Positions 17,603 to 24,610 of a stretch of 64,000 nt of DNA are shown piece after piece. The stretch's first letter is position 1. Every line of letters begins with the position of its first letter. The stretch is from Roseococcus microcysteis (lineage in GTDB: Bacteria > Pseudomonadota > Alphaproteobacteria > Acetobacterales > Acetobacteraceae), in contig NZ_CP061718.1 of the NCBI RefSeq assembly GCF_014764365.1, forward strand, positions 992,001 through 1,056,000, given 5' to 3'. Both the position numbers and the translations under genes were made by a program. The notes beneath the pieces were generated by a model. That model was given only the letters and a program-made list of their open reading frames with translations. It searched no databases and was not told the DNA's origin.

Positions 17603-18517
17603 ATGGCGCCGCGACCGAGCTGGCGGGGGCATCTGAAGCTTTCCCTCGTCGCCTGTCCCGTCTCCCTCTTCCCGGCGACCACCGCCGCGAACGAGGTGCA
17701 TTTCCATCTCATCAACCCCGCCACCGGCAACCGCATCCGCATGCAGACCATCGACCCCGAGGCGGGCGAGGTGGAGCGGCGCGACCTGGTGAAGGGCTAT
17801 GAGGTCGAGAAGGACCGCCACATCCTCCTCACCGACGAGGAGCTGAAATCCGTCCGGCTGGAGAGCACCCGCACCATCGAGATCGAACGCTTCGTGGATG
17901 CCTCGGAGATCGACCGCATCTGGTGGAGCGACCCCTATTTCATGGTGCCCGATGGCAAGGCCGGGCTCGACGCCTTCTCCGTCATCCGCACCGCGATGGA
18001 AGAGGCCGGGAAGGTCGCCCTGGCGCGCCTGGTGCTGACCACGCGCGAGCGCGTGGTGGCGATCGAACCGCGCGGGCGCGGCATGCTGGTGACCACGCTG
18101 CGCGCCCTGCACGAGATGCGCGACGAGGAGGAGATCCTCGGCGACATCCCCTCCAGCAAGCGCAACGCGCCCATGATCGAGATCGCGGAGAAGATCATCG
18201 CGCAGCAGCAGGGCCCCTTCGACCCCGCCGCCTTCAATGACCGCTACGAGGAGGCGCTGCGCGCGCTGATCGCCTCCAAGGAGGATGGCGATGGCGGCGG
18301 TGTGACGGCGGCGCCCCCGCGCGAGGACAATGTCATTGACCTGATGGAGGCGCTGCGGCGCAGCCTGGAACAGGGTGGCGGCAAGGGCGGCGGCGGGAAG
18401 GCGCGCCCCGCCGCGAAGGCCAAGCCCGCCGCCAAGGCCCCCGCCGCGAAGTCCAAATCCAAGCCGGCCGCCAAGGCGAAGCCCAAGCCTGCGACGCGCC
18501 GGCGCGCCGCCGGCTGA
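17603..18517 (+). CDS. ku: Non-homologous end joining protein Ku
   Basis: A 304-residue bacterial Ku with the typical start SWRGHLKLSLVACPVSLFPA and the beta-barrel core to about residue 250. The last 45 residues or so are a Lys/Ala/Pro-rich tail (many AAKAK repeats) that in bacterial Ku contacts DNA. Ku binds double-strand break ends and recruits LigD. ATG start with GGAGG upstream. Only three bases separate it from ligD, so the pair is an operon. Confidence 0.96.
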   Translation: MAPRPSWRGHLKLSLVACPVSLFPATTAANEVHFHLINPATGNRIRMQTIDPEAGEVERRDLVKGYEVEKDRHILLTDEELKSVRLESTRTIEIERFVDASEIDRIWWSDPYFMVPDGKAGLDAFSVIRTAMEEAGKVALARLVLTTRERVVAIEPRGRGMLVTTLRALHEMRDEEEILGDIPSSKRNAPMIEIAEKIIAQQQGPFDPAAFNDRYEEALRALIASKEDGDGGGVTAAPPREDNVIDLMEALRRSLEQGGGKGGGGKARPAAKAKPAAKAPAAKSKSKPAAKAKPKPATRRRAAG

Positions 18518-18520
18518 GCC

Positions 18521-20935
18521 ATGGCCCGCGCCGCCCTCGACCGCTACCGCGCCAAGCGCGACTTCCGCCGCTCGCCGGAGCCGGAGGGGGGCACACCCCA
18601 GGAGGGCCGCCTCGCCTTCGTCGTCCAGCGCCATGCCGCGCGTCGGCTGCACTATGACTTGCGCCTCGAATGGGGCGGCGTGCTGAAATCCTGGGCCGTC
18701 ACGCGCGGGCCCTCGCTGGACCCCGCCGACAAGCGCCTGGCCGTGGAGGTGGAGGACCACCCCCTCGACTATGCCGGCTTCGAGGGCGTCATCCCCAAGC
18801 CCGGCTATGGCGCGGGCGTGGTGCAGCTCTTCGACCGGGGCGCCTGGGCGCCGCTCGACCCGGACCAGGTGGAGGAGAACCTCGCCAAGGGCGAGCTGAA
18901 ATTCGTGCTCGCCGGCGAGCGGCTGCGTGGCGGCTTCCTGCTGGTGCGCCTCAAGCCCCGCCGCGGCGAGAACCCGCGCCAACCCAACTGGCTGCTCATC
19001 AAGGAGCGCGACAGCATGGCCCGCCCCGGCGAGGGCGATGCGGTGCTGAAGGCCGAGACCTCCATCGCCACCGGCCGCACCTTGGCCGCCATCGAGGCCG
19101 GCACCGCCGCCATCCCGGATTTCGTGGAACCCCAGCTCTGCCGCCTGGTGGACACACCGCCGAGCGGCGCGGCCTGGCGGCACGAACCCAAGCTGGACGG
19201 CTATCGCGTGCAGCTGCGCGTGGAGGGCGGGAAGGCGCGGCTGCTGACCCGCACCGGCCTCGACTGGACCGCGCGCTTCGGCCCGCTAACCCGCGCCGCC
19301 CGCGCCTTGCCCGATGGCCTCGTGGATGGTGAGGTGGTGGCCTTGGACCGCAAGGGCGAGACGAGCTTCGCCGCCCTCCAGGCGCATCTCGCGGGTGAAC
19401 GCGGGGCGACCCTGCTCTACCACGCCTTCGACCTGCTGCACGACGGAAGCCGCGACCTGCGGGGCGAACCCCTGCGCGCCCGCAAGGCGGCGCTGCGCGA
19501 CTGGCTGCCAGAGGGCGACCCCTGGCGCTTCGTGGGCGATTTCGACGCGCCTGGCGCGCAGATGCTGGCCTCCGCCTGCCGCCTCGCGCTGGAGGGCATC
19601 GTCTCCAAGCGGCAGGACGCGCCCTACAGCTCGGGCCGGGGTGAGTCCTGGGTGAAGTCCAAATGCCGGGGGCGCGAGGAATTCGTGGTGGGCGGCTTCT
19701 CGCCCCAGGCCTCGGGCCGGGGCCTGGGCGCGCTGCTGGTCGGGCTGCAGCGCGACGGCCGCTTCAGCTATGCCGGTCGCGTGGGCACGGGCTTCAACGC
19801 CGCCGCCTCCTCCCGCCTGCTGAAGCGGCTGGAGGGGCTGCGCCGCAAAACCACGCCCTTCGAGCAGGGCGCCCCCGCCCGCCTCAGCGACGTGACCTGG
19901 GTGGACCCCGAACTGGTTGTGGAAGTCGCCTATGGCGGCTGGACCGAGGAGGGCATCCTGCGCCACGCCAGCTTCCTCGGCGAACGCGAGGACAAGCCCG
20001 CCGAGGCGGTCGAGGCCACGCCGCCGGCCAAGCCCTCTGCCCCGCGCCGCACCTCCGGCGCCCGCCTCTCCAACCCCGGCCGCGTGCTCTGGCCCGGCCC
20101 GCCCGCCGTGACGAAGGAGGCGCTGGCCGCGCATTACGAGCGCTTCGCCGACCGCATCCTGGCCCATGTCGCGGGCCGGCCCCTTTCGGTGCTGCGGGCG
20201 CCGGGCGGGCTCGGCAAGCCGCTCTTCTTCCAGCGGCACGCGGGCAACGCCCCCTCGCCCGCCCTGCGCGAGGTCTATATCGAGGGGCAGGACAAGCCCT
20301 ACATGGCGGTGGACGACGCGGCGGGACTCGCCGCGCTGGCGCAGATATCGGCCCTGGAACTGCACCCCTGGGGCGCCACCGCCGCCCGCCCCGAGATCCC
20401 GGACCGGCTGGTCTTCGACCTCGACCCCGCCGAGGGCGTGGAGATGCCCGCCATCATCGCCTGCGCGAAGGAATTGCGGGCGCGGCTGAAGGCGCTGGGC
20501 CTCACCGCCTTCCCGCGCGTCACGGGCGGCAAGGGGCTGCACCTCGTCGTGCCGCTGGCCATCCCAGCGCGTGGGGCGGCGGCGGATTGGGCGGCGGCCA
20601 AATCCTTCGCGCGGCTGCTCTGCACGCTGATGGTGCGTGACGCGCCGGATCGCTACACCGTGACGCTCGCGAAGAAGGCGCGGACGGGCAAGATCTTTCT
20701 CGATTATCTGCGGAACGACCGGCTGGCCACGGCCATCGCCAACTGGTCGCCCCGCGCGCGGCCGGGCGCGCCGGTGGCGCATCCCATCGCCTGGTCGGCG
20801 GTGAAGCCGGGGCTCGACCCCGCCGCGCTGACCCTGCCCGCCTTGGCCGATGCGCGCATGCCGCCCGACCCCTGGCGCGGCTTCGACGCTGCCGCCATCC
20901 CCCTCAACGACGCGATCCGGCGGCTGACCAGGTGA
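18521..20935 (+). CDS. ligD: ATP-dependent DNA ligase D (PE-LIG-POL order)
   Basis: An 804-residue multidomain end-joining enzyme. The 3'-phosphoesterase domain comes first (about residues 1-190, with VVQRHAARRLHYDLRLEW). The ligase domain follows (about 200-500), with the adenylated lysine at about residue 224 in EPKLDGYR and motif V as IVSKR. The primase-polymerase domain is last (about 530-800, with the metal site FDLDPAEG near residue 632 and VTGGKGLHLVVPL). This order is that of the Pseudomonas-type LigD, not the mycobacterial one. It forms the NHEJ pair with Ku. Its stop overlaps the next start by four bases. Confidence 0.96.
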   Translation: MARAALDRYRAKRDFRRSPEPEGGTPQEGRLAFVVQRHAARRLHYDLRLEWGGVLKSWAVTRGPSLDPADKRLAVEVEDHPLDYAGFEGVIPKPGYGAGVVQLFDRGAWAPLDPDQVEENLAKGELKFVLAGERLRGGFLLVRLKPRRGENPRQPNWLLIKERDSMARPGEGDAVLKAETSIATGRTLAAIEAGTAAIPDFVEPQLCRLVDTPPSGAAWRHEPKLDGYRVQLRVEGGKARLLTRTGLDWTARFGPLTRAARALPDGLVDGEVVALDRKGETSFAALQAHLAGERGATLLYHAFDLLHDGSRDLRGEPLRARKAALRDWLPEGDPWRFVGDFDAPGAQMLASACRLALEGIVSKRQDAPYSSGRGESWVKSKCRGREEFVVGGFSPQASGRGLGALLVGLQRDGRFSYAGRVGTGFNAAASSRLLKRLEGLRRKTTPFEQGAPARLSDVTWVDPELVVEVAYGGWTEEGILRHASFLGEREDKPAEAVEATPPAKPSAPRRTSGARLSNPGRVLWPGPPAVTKEALAAHYERFADRILAHVAGRPLSVLRAPGGLGKPLFFQRHAGNAPSPALREVYIEGQDKPYMAVDDAAGLAALAQISALELHPWGATAARPEIPDRLVFDLDPAEGVEMPAIIACAKELRARLKALGLTAFPRVTGGKGLHLVVPLAIPARGAAADWAAAKSFARLLCTLMVRDAPDRYTVTLAKKARTGKIFLDYLRNDRLATAIANWSPRARPGAPVAHPIAWSAVKPGLDPAALTLPALADARMPPDPWRGFDAAAIPLNDAIRRLTR

Positions 20936-22002
20936 CGCCCGCCCTCGCCGTCGCCATCCCCGCGCATGACGAGGCGCGGATGCTGCCGCGCTGCCTGGCC
21001 GCCCTGGCCGCGCAGCGCGACGCCCCGCCCTTCGCCGTGGTGGTGCTGGCCAACAACTGCACCGATGACACCGCGGAGGTAGCGCGGCGCCTCGTCCCCC
21101 GCCTGCCCTATCCGCTGCATGTGGAGGAGGTGACGCTGCCCGAGAGCGACCGCCACGCCGGCCATGCGCGCGGCCTCGCCATGGCCCGCGCCGCCGCCCT
21201 GCTGGGCGAGCAAGGCCTTCTGGCCGGCACCGATGCCGACGCCACGCCGGCGCCGAACTGGCTGGCCGGGCTCGCCCGGCATCATGCGGCGGGGTCGGAC
21301 GCCATCGCGGGCTGGGCCATCATGGAACGCGCCTCGGCCCGCACCCTGCCGCCCGCCGTGCGGGAGCGCGCGCGGGCCGAGGCGCGGCTCGCCCAATTGC
21401 TCGACCGGCTGGCCAGCGTGCTGGACCCCCTGCCCTGGGACCCCTGGCCCCGCCACACCGGCCATTCCGGCGCCAATTTCGCCGTGGCGAAGGAGGCCTA
21501 TTGGCGCTGCGGCGGCGTGCCCGACGTGCCGCTGGCGGAGGACCGTCTGCTCTTCGCGCGCCTCGCCGAGATCGGTGCGCGCATCCGCCACGCGCCTGAT
21601 TGCGTGGTGCATGTCTCGGCCCGGCTGAAGGGGCGCGCGGCGGGGGGGATGGCCGATGCGCTCCGCCGCCGCGCGGAGGATGCGGACCCCTTCTGCGATG
21701 CCTCCATCGAACCCGTCTCGCATGTTCTGCGTCGGCACCGCCTGCGCCGCGCCCTGCGCGAGGGTGTCGAGATCGAGCGGCTGGCGGGGCGGCTCGGCCT
21801 TGCGGGCGCCGAGGCGGTGGCGCTTACCGCCGGGCTGTCGGAGGACCAGAGCTGGGCCAGGCTGCGCGCCGCGGCGCCGCGCCTGCAACCCGTGCCCGTG
21901 CCCGCCCTCGAACTGGCGCGCCAGACGCGGGCCGCCGAACGCGCCCTGCGCCGCCTGGGCATCCCCCTGCCCGAGGCGCCGCCGGAGGGGGCGCTGGTTT
22001 AG
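20932..22002 (+). CDS. Glycosyltransferase family 2 protein
   Basis: A 356-residue GT2-type enzyme starting with a GTG that overlaps the ligD stop (GTGA). The N-terminus shows the nucleotide-sugar fold (VAIPAHDEARMLPRCLAAL, VVLANNCTDDT) and a DxD-like metal site (GTDADATP, near residue 102). Its stop overlaps the convergent NodS-like methyltransferase by four bases. With that gene and the acyl-CoA dehydrogenase-like gene it forms a three-gene set that I recall co-occurring in other bacteria, often with a PIG-L deacetylase. The product is unknown. Confidence 0.87.
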   Translation: MTPALAVAIPAHDEARMLPRCLAALAAQRDAPPFAVVVLANNCTDDTAEVARRLVPRLPYPLHVEEVTLPESDRHAGHARGLAMARAAALLGEQGLLAGTDADATPAPNWLAGLARHHAAGSDAIAGWAIMERASARTLPPAVRERARAEARLAQLLDRLASVLDPLPWDPWPRHTGHSGANFAVAKEAYWRCGGVPDVPLAEDRLLFARLAEIGARIRHAPDCVVHVSARLKGRAAGGMADALRRRAEDADPFCDASIEPVSHVLRRHRLRRALREGVEIERLAGRLGLAGAEAVALTAGLSEDQSWARLRAAAPRLQPVPVPALELARQTRAAERALRRLGIPLPEAPPEGALV

Positions 22003-22568
22003 CCAGCCTCCGCGATATCCATCCGGTAGCGCGGGCCCAGCGCCAGGTTCCGCGCGGGCCAATGCGCCGGCAGCGCGGCCAGGAAGCTCAGCGTGGCGGC
22101 ATCGCCCGACATGGTGCCGTCATTCTCGCCGCGCCAATTCACCAGCAGCACCACGCCGCCGGGGGCGAGGCTGTCCTGGCAACGGCGCGCCAGGGCGTCG
22201 AGATCGGCGAAGCCGAGGTAGTAGAGCATCTCCGACAACATGATCAGGTCGAAGCGGCCCTCCGGCCATTCGCCGGGCGCGGCCATATGGTGGAAGACGC
22301 CTCGCGGGCAGCGCCGCCGCGCCTCGGCCAGCGGTGCCTCGGCGTGGTCAATGCCCAGGAACTCCCCGCAGCGCGGCGCCAGCAGGGCGGAGAGCGTGCC
22401 GATGGAACACCCCACCTCCAGCCCACGCGCGAAGCGGCGCGCCGGCAGGGCGTCCAGCGTGGCCGCGTATTTCGCCGCCTCATAGTCGCTGCCCGCCAGG
22501 TCCCAGGGGTCGGGACGCTCGCGGTAGAGCTGGTCGAAATAGGCGGCGGGAATGGAGGCGCGGCTCAT
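21999..22568 (-). CDS. NodS-like class I SAM-dependent methyltransferase
   Basis: A 189-residue methyltransferase related to NodS. The N-terminal signature YFDQLYRERPDPWDLAGSDY and the SAM-binding motif GLEVGCSIGTLSALLA (about residues 48-63) are clear. NodS N-methylates the amino sugar of Nod factors; this protein is a distant relative in a non-nodulation context. Its start overlaps the stop of the upstream acyl-CoA dehydrogenase-like gene by four bases, so they are coupled, and it converges on the GT2 gene. Confidence 0.85.
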   Translation of the reverse strand: MSRASIPAAYFDQLYRERPDPWDLAGSDYEAAKYAATLDALPARRFARGLEVGCSIGTLSALLAPRCGEFLGIDHAEAPLAEARRRCPRGVFHHMAAPGEWPEGRFDLIMLSEMLYYLGFADLDALARRCQDSLAPGGVVLLVNWRGENDGTMSGDAATLSFLAALPAHWPARNLALGPRYRMDIAEAG

Positions 22569-23614
22569 CCCAGCACCCCCGCCCCGCGCGCGATGAGGAT
22601 GTCCGTCGCGCGGTCCAGCGCCGCATCGGGGCCGGGCTGGCGCAGGAAGCTGTCGAGGTCGCGGGCCAGGCGCTCCACCGGCGCGCCGCCGGGGGTTCCG
22701 TCCACCACACTGGCAGGCAGCCCGATGCCGCGCCGGAGGCGGGCCAGGACGCCCTCGGCCGCGCGCGTCGTCACCTCGCGCGCCAGCCCGACCCGGGCCA
22801 GCGCGGCCTCGCTGTCCTGGCCCGCCTCCACCGCCTCGGCGGCCGCAAGTGTCCAGAGGCGGGTGCTCTCCAGGTCCAGCGCGTTCTCCATCAGCCGCGC
22901 GCGCTGCGCCGGGTGGCCGGCGCGGTCATTCGCCAGCAGGTGCGCCCGCATGGCCTCGTCCAGCCGCCGCATTGCGCCCAGTTGCAGCGCGAGGATGCGC
23001 CAGATCCCGCCCGAGAAGGCCGGCTGCGCCAAATAGTCTCCCGGCCCCCCGATCACATCCCCTGGCCGCACCCGCAGCCCGTCCAGCGCGCAGGCGCGGC
23101 TCTCACTGGCGCGCATGCCGCCGATGGGCCAGGCCGATCCATCCGTGAAGCGCGCCGCCTCGGGCCGCTCGATCCAGACCAGCACCGGACCCTCGGGCGT
23201 GCGCGCCGTGACCAGCACGGCGCCCACCGAGGTCGCGCCCGAACAGAACAGCTTGCGGCCCGACATTCGCCCGCCCTCCAGCAGCACGGGCGCAGCGGGG
23301 TCGTCGGCACCCCAGATGGCCAGCAGGCCCGCCCCTTCCGCCCGTGCGCGCTGCGCGGCGTCGCCATGCGCGTCCAGCAGGTGAAGGACGTTCACATGTC
23401 CCTCGAACAGCCGCCCCGCGCTCAGATCGGCATGGCCCAGCGTCACCAGTGCCTGCCACAGCGCATGCGGCGCGGCCCGCGCCAGCGGCAGCAAGGGTGC
23501 CAGGTGGCGCAACGCGGCCGCGGCATTGCGCGGCGGCGCGGCCCGCAACGCGGCGGCCACGCCCAGGGCGCGCGCGTCCAGGCTGGCGGACAAGGGTTGT
23601 GCGGGAATGTCCAT
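22565..23614 (-). CDS. Acyl-CoA dehydrogenase family protein
   Basis: A 349-residue protein with the general layout of acyl-CoA dehydrogenases: an N-terminal helical part, a central beta domain (KLFCSGATSVGAVLVTART near residues 124-142) and a C-terminal helical bundle. It is shorter than the usual 380 residues, and the catalytic glutamate cannot be placed with confidence. It is co-transcribed with the NodS-like methyltransferase. In this context it may act on a small-molecule or glycolipid precursor rather than in beta-oxidation; that is inferred. Confidence 0.75.
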   Translation of the reverse strand: MDIPAQPLSASLDARALGVAAALRAAPPRNAAAALRHLAPLLPLARAAPHALWQALVTLGHADLSAGRLFEGHVNVLHLLDAHGDAAQRARAEGAGLLAIWGADDPAAPVLLEGGRMSGRKLFCSGATSVGAVLVTARTPEGPVLVWIERPEAARFTDGSAWPIGGMRASESRACALDGLRVRPGDVIGGPGDYLAQPAFSGGIWRILALQLGAMRRLDEAMRAHLLANDRAGHPAQRARLMENALDLESTRLWTLAAAEAVEAGQDSEAALARVGLAREVTTRAAEGVLARLRRGIGLPASVVDGTPGGAPVERLARDLDSFLRQPGPDAALDRATDILIARGAGVLG

Positions 23615-23652
23615 CGCCCTTGAACGCGCGGCGGGTGGGCGGGGTTACGGGT

Positions 23653-24153
23653 TCAGACCGAGTCCGGTTCCAGGGTGCTGGAATGGTCCAGCAGCGCCGC
23701 CAATTCCTGCCTTGCGCGGAAAACGCGGCTCTTCACCGTGCCCACCGGGCAGCCGATGATCTCGCCGATCTCGGCGTAACTCAGTTCCGCCCCCACGCTC
23801 AGCAGCAGCGCCTCGCGCTGGAGGTGGTGCAGCTTGCCCAGCGCCAGCCGCAGCTCCGACTGGCGGAAGGCCCATTCATGGGCGGGGGGCGTGACCAGGG
23901 CCTCGGGCGGCGCGTCCTCCAGGGGAACATTGGTTCTCCCATGCGCCGCGACGGTGTTGAAGAAGCGGTTGCGCAGGATGGTGAACAGCCAGGCACGCAT
24001 ATTGGTGCCCGGCGCGAAGCGCTCCCGTGCCGAAAGCGCGCGCAGCACGGTGTCCTGGACCAGATCGTCGGCGTCATGCGCATTGCGGGCCATGTTGCGG
24101 GCATAGGCCCGCAGACGCGGCAGCAGCGCCAGAAGCTCCTGTTCGAAGGTCAC
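23653..24153 (-). CDS. RNA polymerase ECF sigma factor, EcfG-like
   Basis: A sigma factor of 166 residues with region 2 (RAYARNMARNAHDADDLVQD and PGTNMRAWLFTILRN) and region 4 (LSYAEIGEIIGCPVGTVKSR). The PGTNMRAWLFTILRN block is typical of alphaproteobacterial EcfG, the general stress sigma. I use the GTG at 24153, which has GGGAGA eight bases upstream; the frame extends to 24231 with a non-sigma leader. NepR and PhyR, its usual partners, are not visible here, but an HWE-type kinase lies just upstream on the same strand. Confidence 0.88.
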   Translation of the reverse strand: MTFEQELLALLPRLRAYARNMARNAHDADDLVQDTVLRALSARERFAPGTNMRAWLFTILRNRFFNTVAAHGRTNVPLEDAPPEALVTPPAHEWAFRQSELRLALGKLHHLQREALLLSVGAELSYAEIGEIIGCPVGTVKSRVFRARQELAALLDHSSTLEPDSV

Positions 24154-24187
24154 GCCATGGTCTCCCGGAACCTGGCTCGCCGGCCGG

Positions 24188-24358
24188 CTATCGGCGCCGG
24201 ACGAGCCCCGCCAGGAGCGCCACCACGCCAAAGATGATCAGCGCCCAGAACAGGATGCTGGCGACGCCGCCCGCGGCGGCCGCCACGCCGCTCAACCCCA
24301 GCACGCCGGCCACGATCGAGACGATGGCCAGCACGATGATCCACCAGACGACCTTCAT
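24188..24358 (-). CDS. DUF1328 small membrane protein (YtjA family)
   Basis: A 56-residue protein starting MKVVWWIIVLAIVSIVAG and ending LVRRR, with two hydrophobic helices. This matches the DUF1328/YtjA family, in which the second helix holds ILFWALIIFGVVALLAG. Its ATG overlaps the stop of the proline-rich gene by four bases, and it ends 34 bases before the sigma-factor start. Members are tiny inner-membrane proteins often linked with stress genes; their function is not known. Confidence 0.88.
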   Translation of the reverse strand: MKVVWWIIVLAIVSIVAGVLGLSGVAAAAGGVASILFWALIIFGVVALLAGLVRRR

Positions 24359-24552
24359 CGGCCCAACTCCATCCGTGGCCCGGCGGGGGGCGGCGTGGTC
24401 GGGCCATCGGGCGTCTGGGGCGGCATTTCCTGCGGGATGGGCGGAAGGTCAGGCCCCGGCGCGGGCGGGGGGACATCGGGCCCGGGCGGCGGGGCGGGCG
24501 GCACCTCCGGCGGGGGCGGGTTCGGCCAGGTGGAGGCGACGTGGGACGCCAT
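24355..24552 (-). CDS. Proline-rich 65-residue peptide
   Basis: A short frame whose product is nearly half proline (repeats such as PPPAPGPDLPP). I use the ATG at 24552, which has AAGGAG about nine bases upstream; another ATG lies at 24570. The four-base overlap with the DUF1328 gene suggests it is really translated. There is no signal peptide or membrane segment. I recognise no family; the protein should be unstructured. Confidence 0.5.
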   Translation of the reverse strand: MASHVASTWPNPPPPEVPPAPPPGPDVPPPAPGPDLPPIPQEMPPQTPDGPTTPPPAGPRMELGR

Positions 24553-24610
24553 GGCGGGGATCTCCTTCATCTCCCCGCTTCAACGGCCCGTGGGCCGCCG
24601 GGTTTCAGCT

